From Anaerolineae bacterium (GTDB taxonomy: Bacteria > Chloroflexota > Anaerolineae > Aggregatilineales > UBA3940): 8,706 nucleotides of DNA. Below, piece after piece: positions 1 through 5,701 of this stretch. The stretch's first letter is position 1. Each line of letters starts with the position of its first letter. The stretch covers positions 1 to 8,706 of the forward strand of contig JAFGNO010000137.1 of NCBI GenBank assembly GCA_016926985.1, written 5' to 3'. The notes beneath the pieces are model-generated. The model ran no database searches. It was not told the origin of the DNA and was given only the letters and a program-made list of their open reading frames with translations. Both the position numbers and the translations under genes were made by a program.

Positions 1-31
1 ATTCGGCGGTTTTTGGTTACTCCTCGGGTGG

Positions 32-1507
32 CTAATCTCCCAGTGAGAATACAATAAAATCTTTCACGTCTTCTTTGAGACGCCCAAGCTGCCCGACATC
101 CAGATAAAGCATGTGCCCCGCGTGATAGAAGGTGGTTTTAAAATTTTCCCGCAGCGCCGGGTCAAGCGCCATATGGTTGAGGGTATAGTTTATGGCAAAA
201 TGGGGAGTCGCCAGGTCGTAATATCCCTGAGCAACCATCACCCTGACAAAGGGGTTTTTCGATAGCCCACTCCGCAGCGCCTCACTGGTGTCCGGGAAGG
301 TCCCCCTGTCCCATTCCCAATCTTTGTTCACCGAAAAGCTCAGCGGCTCGTACTTGATATCTGTTTCAAAACCAAGTTCGGAACGGACATACTGGTTGAG
401 CAGGGTGGTGTAAGGTGGGGTGATCGCGATCATGGATGGGTCAAAGTCGGGAACTTCAGACACACCCTCCGCATCGATCCCTTTGAATCGGCTGTCCAGG
501 CGCCCGACGGTGCGCCCTTCATCGCGCAGCAGTTCTTTGCAGAAGCGCATGATGTGGATGCGCAGATTAGCCAGATTGACATAGTTCTCGCTCAAACCTG
601 TGTACCGCGAGAGGGTTTTTATGCAGGTCTGACGCTCCTCTTCCGGAAGCCTATCGCCTTTGGCCAGGGCCAAGGTATAGTCAGTCTCTGCCCACTCCTC
701 CACTTCAGCTAAAATATCCTCAAGCGGCCTGCCCTGGAGGTCTTCGGGGAGCCGGCCATGGTACCAGGCTGCTGCCGTGTAGGTGGGCAGGAATACGATA
801 TAAGGGAGATCGTTGCCCCGCGTAAAACGTGCCGTCTGGAAGTTCAGGATGGTGGAGATCAGGACAATACCGTTCAGGCCAATGCCCTGGTCAACCAGAT
901 GTCCGGCCAGCCCGGCGGCGCGGGTTGTGCCGTAGCTCTCTCCGGCTAGGAAGAGGGGTGAATCCCAGCGTTTGCTTCGGTTAAGAAACAGGCGGATGAA
1001 CTCGCCAACCGATTCGATATCACCTTTGAGATTCCAGTATTTCTTGTTCAGGTCTTTTTTAAGCGCCCGGCTGTACCCGGTACCAACCGGGTCAATGAAA
1101 ACCAGATCGGCGAGGTCAAGCCAGGTAGCGGGGTTTTCCTCAAGCCGATAAGGGGGGGCGGGCATGAAGCCCTCATCCTGCATCCTGACGCGGCGAGGAC
1201 CGACCGCGCCCAGGTGCAGCCAGATAGAAGCGGACCCGGGGCCGCCGTTGAATACAAATATAAGGGGGCGGTCCGAAGTGTCTTCTATGCCGTCAAGTAT
1301 ATAAGAGACGTGGAACAGGCCAGCCTCTAATTCCCCGGTTTCAGGGTTGTGAAGGGGCATCATCCCGGCTGTGGCCGTGTAGGCAAGCTCTGCCCCGTTG
1401 AGAGTCATGCTGTGCCGGGTTTGAACGGGCTCTTTTTCGACAAGTTCACGAAACCCTTTGAGTTCGTCGTTGTTTTCGGCTTTGGCTTCTTTTTTTTCGT
1501 CTGTCAT
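32..1507 (-). CDS. S10 family serine carboxypeptidase, leaderless
   Basis: This 491-residue protein belongs to peptidase family S10, alpha/beta-hydrolase serine peptidases that remove C-terminal residues from peptides. Visible motifs are the oxyanion region FNGGPGSAS (86-94), nucleophile Ser191 in GESYGT, Asp431 in GYYDLATP and His465 in YHAGHM, so the Ser-Asp-His triad is complete and in order. The length fits the family. The start ATG has a GAGGT Shine-Dalgarno 5 nt upstream, and an in-frame TAA at 1513-1511 rules out an N-terminal extension. The N-terminus (MTDEKKEAKAENND) is hydrophilic, so there is no signal peptide or membrane anchor. Many S10 enzymes are secreted or vacuolar, so a cytoplasmic location is inferred here. 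It is transcribed alone from the promoter at 1542-1570. Bases 1-31 downstream hold no recognisable gene or terminator. The family is certain; the substrate is unknown. Confidence 0.93.
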   Translation of the reverse strand: MTDEKKEAKAENNDELKGFRELVEKEPVQTRHSMTLNGAELAYTATAGMMPLHNPETGELEAGLFHVSYILDGIEDTSDRPLIFVFNGGPGSASIWLHLGAVGPRRVRMQDEGFMPAPPYRLEENPATWLDLADLVFIDPVGTGYSRALKKDLNKKYWNLKGDIESVGEFIRLFLNRSKRWDSPLFLAGESYGTTRAAGLAGHLVDQGIGLNGIVLISTILNFQTARFTRGNDLPYIVFLPTYTAAAWYHGRLPEDLQGRPLEDILAEVEEWAETDYTLALAKGDRLPEEERQTCIKTLSRYTGLSENYVNLANLRIHIMRFCKELLRDEGRTVGRLDSRFKGIDAEGVSEVPDFDPSMIAITPPYTTLLNQYVRSELGFETDIKYEPLSFSVNKDWEWDRGTFPDTSEALRSGLSKNPFVRVMVAQGYYDLATPHFAINYTLNHMALDPALRENFKTTFYHAGHMLYLDVGQLGRLKEDVKDFIVFSLGD

Positions 1508-1541
1508 GGTTTACCTCATGAATGCTGGTGGTCAGAGTACC

Positions 1542-1570
1542 ACTATAATCCGGGTTGGCAGGGGATGCAA
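1542..1570 (-). promoter_or_regulatory. Promoter of the S10 peptidase gene
   Basis: On the minus strand, TTGCAT (1570-1565) and TATAGT (1547-1542) are separated by exactly 17 bp. The -10 box matches the sigma-70 consensus at 5 of 6 positions; the -35 matches only in TTG. Predicted initiation near 1535 would give a 5' leader of about 28 nt carrying the GAGGT ribosome-binding site. The -35 box directly abuts the terminator hairpin of the upstream gene. Confidence 0.6.
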
Positions 1571-1607
1571 TGACCTAAAAAGGCGCCGACGGCGCCTTTT
1601 TAGGTCA
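1571..1607 (-). terminator. Perfect 17-bp intrinsic terminator
   Basis: Two arms of 17 bp (1571-1587 and 1591-1607) are exact reverse complements around a 3-nt loop. The stem has a GC core (GGCGCC) flanked by an A-run on one side and a T-run on the other, so it can work in both directions. It begins 16 nt after the stop codon of the small minus-strand gene at 1624, which is its most likely client. It also shields the peptidase promoter from read-through. Confidence 0.9.
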
Positions 1608-1623
1608 AACCAGGTGCGGGCAC

Positions 1624-1911
1624 CTAGCTGGAAAGATCGTCCTCTTCTGCGTCGATGATTTCAATCTTCTTTTTCCCTTTCCGGGGCGCCGGTGTGGTTT
1701 TCTGTACTTCCGATGGAGCACGGTCAAGGGCGTCAATCACCCCATCAACCACTGCTTTGGCAGCCAGAAATGTTTCACGAACGACTTCACCACCATATAC
1801 CCAGAAATCCTTGGGCACCAGACTGGCCCACTGTCTGACAGAGGCCTTCCCGGCCGCCTTGATATGCTGGAAAAACTCAGAAGATTGGGCTTCAGAACGC
1901 TGCTCAGCCAT
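1624..1911 (-). CDS. Small charged conserved-looking hypothetical protein
   Basis: This encodes 95 residues of unknown function. I chose the ATG at 1911-1909 because AGGAG lies 5 nt upstream; a GTG at 1932 would add seven residues but lacks such a site. The protein has a predicted helical, amphipathic N-terminal two-thirds (EFFQHIKAAGKASVRQW, then a stretch rich in Val, Ala and Asp). A linker rich in Pro, Thr and Lys follows, then a basic patch GKKK and an acidic tail ending in AEEDDLSS. There is no signal peptide, membrane segment or cysteine. The layout suggests a soluble helical protein with a disordered charged tail, perhaps a partner or nucleic-acid-associated factor, but no function can be assigned. 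It is monocistronic, divergent from the ammonia-lyase gene, and ends at a strong terminator. Its ribosome-binding site, terminator and gene-like composition argue it is real. Confidence 0.75.
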   Translation of the reverse strand: MAEQRSEAQSSEFFQHIKAAGKASVRQWASLVPKDFWVYGGEVVRETFLAAKAVVDGVIDALDRAPSEVQKTTPAPRKGKKKIEIIDAEEDDLSS

Positions 1912-1936
1912 AACTGCTCCTGTTCGCTCCACAGAC

Positions 1937-1986
1937 TTTACGAAATCACCCTCATTCTATAAAGTAGTACGCATAAGCACATGCAA
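1937..1986. promoter_or_regulatory. Candidate overlapping divergent promoters
   Basis: The 115-bp gap between the small gene and the ammonia-lyase gene must drive both. On the plus strand the best -10 is TATAAA (1958-1963), with a poor TTTACG (1937-1942) 15 bp upstream. On the minus strand the best pair is TTGCAT (1986-1981) and TATAGA (1961-1956), with a long 19-bp spacer. The two -10 boxes overlap, so the promoters could exclude one another. Both are imperfect and the call is tentative. Confidence 0.35.
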
Positions 1987-2016
1987 GGTTTCAGACCAGA
2001 TAAACCATTCAATCAT

Positions 2017-2020
2017 GGAG
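2017..2020 (+). promoter_or_regulatory. Ribosome-binding site deciding the lyase start
   Basis: GGAG sits 6 nt before the ATG at 2027 and overlaps the end of an earlier in-frame ATG at 2015. The earlier ATG has no Shine-Dalgarno sequence of its own. This favours 2027 as the true start. Confidence 0.65.
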
Positions 2021-2026
2021 AACAGA

Positions 2027-3808
2027 ATGCCGGGCCACGCAGAAATCTCACTTGATGGCGTCAACCTGACCATCGCGCACGTTGTCAGTGCTGCACGTTT
2101 TGGACAGAAGATCGGAGAGATCGTTCCGGAAACCCCTGAATATAGGCGCATCCAGGAAAGCGCAGACTGGGTTGAAAGCGTGGTTGAGGAAAATGCCTGC
2201 CGGGCAGCCGGTGACGAGCCCGCCCGCGCATATTATGGGATCAATACCGGATTCGGTATTCACGCAGCGGGGCGTCCCCTCACCGACCCGGAGCAGACCC
2301 GGCAGCTCAGCCGCAAGCTGATTATGAGCCATTCGACCGGTGTTGGGGAGCCCCTGGATCGCGAGGTAGTGCGGGCGGCAATGGTGATCCGGGCTAATAC
2401 ACTGGTCAATGGGCGCTCAGGTGTCCGGGTGGAGCTTATCAACCGGCTGATCCAGATGCTGAACCGGGGCATCACCCCAATGGTGCCACGCAGTGGATCG
2501 CTGGGCGCAAGTGGCGACCTTGCTCCGCTCTCTCATCTGGCACTGGTGATCAGCAAAGCCCCTGACAGCCTGCAGGGGGAGGATGCATCCCCGGGTTTTG
2601 GGGAGGTTACCGGAATGGCAGAGATGCAGGATAAGAGTGGCAACAGCAAGATTATTGCCGGTAAAGATGCGATGATCTGGGAGGGGATAGACCGGCGGAT
2701 CGTGCTCAGGGCAAAGGAAGGGCTTGCGTTGAACAATGGCACGACCTTCTCGACAGCCCTGCTGGCACTGGCAACCAGCGACGCGGAGAAGCTGATCGAC
2801 ACAGCTGAGATTGTGGCGGCGCTGTCGCTGGAAGCATTGCAGGGCTATCGTGATGCCTTTTTACCACAACTCCACACAGCACGGGGGCATCCCGGGCAGT
2901 GCGTAACGGCATCCAATATCCTGAAGATGATCAGGGGCAGCCAGCTTGTGGATGCCGGGGATGTAGATCGTGACCCGGTCTGGCAGCCGCCGCAGGACCC
3001 GTATTCATTGCGCTGCGTGCCACAGGTGCTGGGTGCTGTCCGGGAGGTGCTGGCGTCATGCCGAATTGTGGTGACCCGCGAGATCAACGCCGTAACAGAC
3101 AATCCACTGATTTTTGTCCGTCCGGAGGATGGGCTTCTCAGAGGCTATAAGGCATTGTCTGGCGGGAATTTCCACGGGGAATACATCGCGTTTGCGGCGG
3201 ATCACCTGAGCATTGCGCTTACCGAGCTGGCGAGCATCGCCGAGCGCCGGGTGTTCTGGATACTGGATGCCAAGATGTCACGTGGTTTGCCGAGTATGCT
3301 GGTCAGAGGGGATGAGACCCATATCGACAGCGGGTTGATGCTCACACAATATGTAGCTGCTTCGCTTGTTTCCGAGTGTAAAACGCTGGCCCATCCGGAC
3401 AGCGTGGATTCGATTCCCAGTTCGGCAAACCAGGAAGACCACGTCAGCATGAGCATGAATGCTGCCCTGCATGCCCGGACGATCCTGGAAAATGCAACTG
3501 CCGTGGTGGCTATCGAACTGCTGGCAGCAGTGACTGCCATCCGGCACCGGTTGAATGGGATGCGGCGCGATGGTACACGGCATATGCTGGATGCATCGTG
3601 CCTGGGCGAGGGGACACGGATCATTTGGGAGGGGCTTTACGAAGCTGCGCCGGAATTGTTTGAGCTGCCGCTGGACCGGGATGTGATCCTGTATCCTTAT
3701 GTTGATCTGCTGATCGCCCTTGTGAAGCAGGGAGTAATGCCAGAAATGCTGGCAAAGGCCGGAATCCGTTTTAAGCGGGTGCGGCAGACTGTTGAGATTG
3801 TGGATTGA
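2027..3808 (+). CDS. hutH: MIO-type amino-acid ammonia-lyase, histidine ammonia-lyase-like
   Basis: This 593-residue member of the HAL/PAL/TAL family would remove ammonia from an amino acid to give an alpha,beta-unsaturated acid (urocanate if histidine). The Ala161-Ser162-Gly163 triad that cyclises to the MIO cofactor lies in GSLGASGDLAPLSH. Also visible are YYGINTGFG (Tyr70), the Ser101-His102 selectivity pair typical of HAL, QDPYSLRC (Tyr326, Arg329), GNFHGE and SANQEDHVSM with Glu470. The SH pair and ANQEDHVSM favour histidine over phenylalanine or tyrosine. Odd points: bacterial HAL is usually about 510 residues, so this is about 80 longer, with a longer N-terminus, an enlarged stretch after the MIO motif (about 190-228) and a longer C-terminus. 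The usual LLNGTQ is ALNNGTT (234-240). No hutU, hutI or other hut gene is present, so the substrate is inferred from motifs only. An aminomutase or another lyase specificity remains possible. Confidence 0.85.
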   Translation: MPGHAEISLDGVNLTIAHVVSAARFGQKIGEIVPETPEYRRIQESADWVESVVEENACRAAGDEPARAYYGINTGFGIHAAGRPLTDPEQTRQLSRKLIMSHSTGVGEPLDREVVRAAMVIRANTLVNGRSGVRVELINRLIQMLNRGITPMVPRSGSLGASGDLAPLSHLALVISKAPDSLQGEDASPGFGEVTGMAEMQDKSGNSKIIAGKDAMIWEGIDRRIVLRAKEGLALNNGTTFSTALLALATSDAEKLIDTAEIVAALSLEALQGYRDAFLPQLHTARGHPGQCVTASNILKMIRGSQLVDAGDVDRDPVWQPPQDPYSLRCVPQVLGAVREVLASCRIVVTREINAVTDNPLIFVRPEDGLLRGYKALSGGNFHGEYIAFAADHLSIALTELASIAERRVFWILDAKMSRGLPSMLVRGDETHIDSGLMLTQYVAASLVSECKTLAHPDSVDSIPSSANQEDHVSMSMNAALHARTILENATAVVAIELLAAVTAIRHRLNGMRRDGTRHMLDASCLGEGTRIIWEGLYEAAPELFELPLDRDVILYPYVDLLIALVKQGVMPEMLAKAGIRFKRVRQTVEIVD

Positions 3809-3843
3809 GCCTGCCAGACAGGTCTTACACCCACCCGGCAGGC
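3809..3843. terminator. Weak hairpin between convergent genes
   Basis: GCCTGCC (3809-3815) and GGCAGGC (3837-3843) form a 7-bp GC-rich stem with a 21-nt loop in the 40-bp gap between the lyase and hisS stop codons. No T-run follows on either strand, so it may be a weak or Rho-assisted end, or coincidental. Confidence 0.35.
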
Positions 3844-3848
3844 CCGGA

Positions 3849-5468
3849 TTACCAGTTTAAGATGGTCTGGGCGACCTCATTAAACTTTACAGTCAACTGG
3901 ACGCTGGTCTCCGGCGAGTCACCCAGGCGGCGAATTGTCGCTTCTTCCTGAGCGATCTCGTCCGGGCCCAGGATGATGACGAATGGGATACCGGTGGCTG
4001 ATGCATAGCCGATCTGATCACCGAGGCGGGACAGTGGATCGTAATAAAGGCTGGTTTTAACCCCGGTTTTTCGCAGTTTGGTTGCCAGGCGCAGCGATTC
4101 GCTCTGGGTTGATGGATCGAAAATGGTGACCAGCACGTCAGCGACCGAGGAACGGATTCCCACCGGGAACATATCCAGCTCATCCATGGCGTCAATAATC
4201 CGCTCGATGCCAAGGCTTGTCCCTGTTGCCGGATAGGACGTATCGGCAAAGAGGCCGATCAACTCGTCATAACGCCCTCCCCCGGTGATGGACGGCATGG
4301 CCTTTGGCTCAGTGATGGTCGTCTCAAAGATGGGCCCGGTGTAGTATTCCAGCCCGCGCACCATTGCGAAGTTAAGCGCATAGGCAGCGGATGGAATGCC
4401 CAGCATAGCCAGATAAGCGAACAGGTCGCGAAGCTCGGCAATCCCCTCAACTGCCTGCGGATAATCCGCCAAATGACCCCCAAGATTGTCAAGGACGGTA
4501 TTCGCTTCACCGGTGATCTGAAGGAGTTCAAGCAAACGCTTAACCACATCTGATGGTATGACGCCCTCCTGAAGCCCGTAAAAGTCCCTCAACTGAGGCG
4601 CCAACTCCTGGACAATATCACGAGAAACAGCCTGGAGCATGTTGCCGGGGACCTGTTCAGCAGATGCGTCCTCCACCAGATCGGTTAGAGGATCAAGCAC
4701 ACGGCGGACAAGTTCTTCAGGAAGCCTTTCGTCATTCACCATACCATCAAACAGCGATTCCTGGGGTATTTTACCCTGCAGGGCCAGCCGGGCAGTGCGC
4801 TGGAGCGCCGGCACATAGTCGGTGGGAACACCCACCATCAGCAGTTCACGCCGGACTCCGTCCAGTCCAATCTTGTCAAGCTTGTCGATAGACCGGTAGA
4901 GACCGGGCTGGAGGCCTTCGGGTACCCCGGCATACTGGCCAATGCCATTCAGCAGCTTGCGGTTGTTGATGGAGATGGTCACCCCACGGAATCCCAGCCG
5001 GTTCAATGCCTCGTAGACAACGGCGATGATCTCCGCATCAGCCAGCATGCTCTCTGTACCGACAACATCCACATCGCACTGATAAAACTCCCGGTAGCGG
5101 CCCTTTTGGGGGCGGTCAGCCCGCCAGACGGGCGCGATCTGGTAACGCTTGAAGGGGCGGGGCAGGTCGGGATACATGGCAATTACCCGCGATAGCGGCA
5201 CGGAGAGATCGTAGCGGAGGGCAAACTCGCCATCCGGGGAGTCCCCGTACCAGGCTTTGTAGATCAGTCGCTCGGCATCCGGGCCGTATTTTCCCAGCAG
5301 GGTATCGGACAGCTCAATTGCCGAGGTCTGGAGTGGCTCAAAACCGAATTCCTCAAAAACTTCTCTTACCACGTCCAACACATACTGGCGCTTGATCATC
5401 TGGGCGGGCAAGATGTCGCGCATACCTGCCGGAATACGGGCAGGAGATTTTTCAGTCATTGTCATCAT
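3849..5468 (-). CDS. hisS: Histidyl-tRNA synthetase with enlarged insertion domain
   Basis: HisRS, a class II aminoacyl-tRNA synthetase, charges tRNA-His with histidine in the cytoplasm. The protein has 539 residues. Motif 2 is seen around Arg116 (QIAPVWRADRPQKGRYREF), followed by FYQCDVDVVG. The HisA signature RGLEYYTG carries catalytic Arg371, the HisB signature is GGGRYD (396-401), and motif 3 is GTSLGIERI. The C-terminal anticodon-binding domain spans about 440-539. E. coli HisRS is about 424 residues; nearly all the excess lies between motif 2 and Arg371. The wording of motif 2 (GRYREFYQCD) resembles archaeal and eukaryotic HisRS. Three ATGs compete as start: 5468 and 5465, with GGAG about 8 nt before the first, and 5459, with AAGGA 8 nt upstream, which would begin MTEKSPARIP. 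Expression is probably controlled by the His attenuator upstream (5497-5645). Confidence 0.95.
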   Translation of the reverse strand: MMTMTEKSPARIPAGMRDILPAQMIKRQYVLDVVREVFEEFGFEPLQTSAIELSDTLLGKYGPDAERLIYKAWYGDSPDGEFALRYDLSVPLSRVIAMYPDLPRPFKRYQIAPVWRADRPQKGRYREFYQCDVDVVGTESMLADAEIIAVVYEALNRLGFRGVTISINNRKLLNGIGQYAGVPEGLQPGLYRSIDKLDKIGLDGVRRELLMVGVPTDYVPALQRTARLALQGKIPQESLFDGMVNDERLPEELVRRVLDPLTDLVEDASAEQVPGNMLQAVSRDIVQELAPQLRDFYGLQEGVIPSDVVKRLLELLQITGEANTVLDNLGGHLADYPQAVEGIAELRDLFAYLAMLGIPSAAYALNFAMVRGLEYYTGPIFETTITEPKAMPSITGGGRYDELIGLFADTSYPATGTSLGIERIIDAMDELDMFPVGIRSSVADVLVTIFDPSTQSESLRLATKLRKTGVKTSLYYDPLSRLGDQIGYASATGIPFVIILGPDEIAQEEATIRRLGDSPETSVQLTVKFNEVAQTILNW

Positions 5469-5496
5469 CCTTTAGGCTCCAAATATCATACCAAAT

Positions 5497-5532
5497 AAAA
5501 AACGTGGAGAGGGTATTTTGCCTTCTCCACGT
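5497..5532 (-). terminator. Intrinsic terminator of the hisS leader
   Basis: On the minus strand, ACGTGGAGAAGG (5532-5521) pairs with CCCTCTCCACGT (5513-5502) as a 12-bp stem with one G-U pair and a 7-nt A-rich loop. A run of six T residues (5502-5497) follows. It sits about 30 nt before hisS and after the His-rich leader ORF, so it is best read as the regulated terminator of an attenuator. It could also stop read-through from the HAD genes. Confidence 0.88.
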
Positions 5533-5555
5533 CCAGGCAGCGCAGTTTTTAGCGA

Positions 5556-5645
5556 TCAGGCATACAAACCCTGCGCTGCTCCACGACCGTGGAGGCGGTA
5601 TGCATGGTGGTGATGATGCCGCTGTTCACAACGCAGGCTTAACAC
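5556..5645 (-). CDS. His-rich leader peptide of hisS
   Basis: This short ORF of 29 codons begins with GTG (5645-5643), has AAGGA 6 nt upstream and ends with TGA (5558-5556). Residues 10-14 are five consecutive histidines (CAT CAT CAC CAC CAT, 5618-5604), with a sixth His at residue 19. The rest is MLSLRCEQR before the run and AYRLHGRG and AAQGLYA around and after the sixth His. The peptide itself probably has no function; translation through the His codons would sense charged tRNA-His. A run of the cognate amino acid next to a terminator and ahead of its own synthetase gene is the classic sign of an attenuation leader. It is preceded by a promoter at 5670-5698. Confidence 0.85.
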   Translation of the reverse strand: MLSLRCEQRHHHHHAYRLHGRGAAQGLYA

Positions 5646-5669
5646 GATAATTCCTTCCAACCTATCCAT

Positions 5670-5698
5670 ATTGTATTGTGAAATATTGTGGTATGCAA
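5670..5698 (-). promoter_or_regulatory. Promoter of the hisS leader transcript
   Basis: On the minus strand, TTGCAT (5698-5693) and TACAAT (5675-5670) are separated by exactly 17 bp. The -10 matches the sigma-70 consensus at 5 of 6 positions. Initiation near 5663 would place the leader GTG about 18 nt downstream, with its ribosome-binding site between. The promoter lies directly after the stop codon of the HAD gene at 5702. Confidence 0.65.
5674..5690 (-). repeat. Direct repeat CACAATA within the hisS promoter
   Basis: CACAATA occurs at 5690-5684 and again at 5680-5674, 10 bp apart (one helical turn). It fills the spacer and touches the -10 box. It could be an operator for a repressor or just AT-rich spacer sequence. 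Confidence 0.4.
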
Positions 5699-5701
5699 TG
5701 C

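Larger units (their letters stand above)
5497..5645 (-). promoter_or_regulatory. Histidine attenuator (leader-peptide type) upstream of hisS
   Basis: Segments in minus-strand order are: A, CTCCACG (5594-5588), inside the leader ORF just after the His run; B, CGTGGAG (5585-5579) continuing into GCAGCGCAG (5579-5571); C, CTGCGCTGC (5545-5537); T5, terminator 5' arm with CGTGGAG (5531-5525); T3, terminator 3' arm with CTCCACG. A can pair with B or with T5, B with C or with T3, and T5 with T3. Inferred model: a ribosome that finishes the leader masks B, so T5:T3 terminates. A ribosome stalled at the first His codons leaves A and B free, so A:T5 together with B:C can block the terminator and hisS is read. 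The B:C helix alone does not overlap the terminator, so A:T5 or B:T3 would be the decisive pairing. The segments are seen directly; the mechanism is inferred. Confidence 0.82.

Noticed and set aside
20..25. GAGGAG on the minus strand as the ribosome-binding site of a further downstream gene
   Set aside because: No start codon follows within the window, so a gene cannot be supported.
1655..2026. Open frame extending the ammonia-lyase 124 codons upstream
   Set aside because: It runs antisense through the small gene at 1624-1911, has no family similarity and lacks a ribosome-binding site; the GGAG before 2027 marks the better start.
5537..5579. Plus-strand hairpin with a T-run (GCAGCGCAG, then TTTTT)
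   Set aside because: The T-run lies in the loop, not after the stem, so it is not a terminator on the plus strand; the arms are better explained as the attenuator helix on the minus strand.
5459..5650. Plus-strand 63-codon ORF over the hisS leader
   Set aside because: It has no recognisable domain and runs antisense to the leader; the promoter, leader ORF and terminator all read on the minus strand.
5469..5701. T-box riboswitch upstream of hisS
   Set aside because: No T-box consensus or specifier-loop layout is visible; instead there is a translated-looking ORF with a His-codon run before the terminator.
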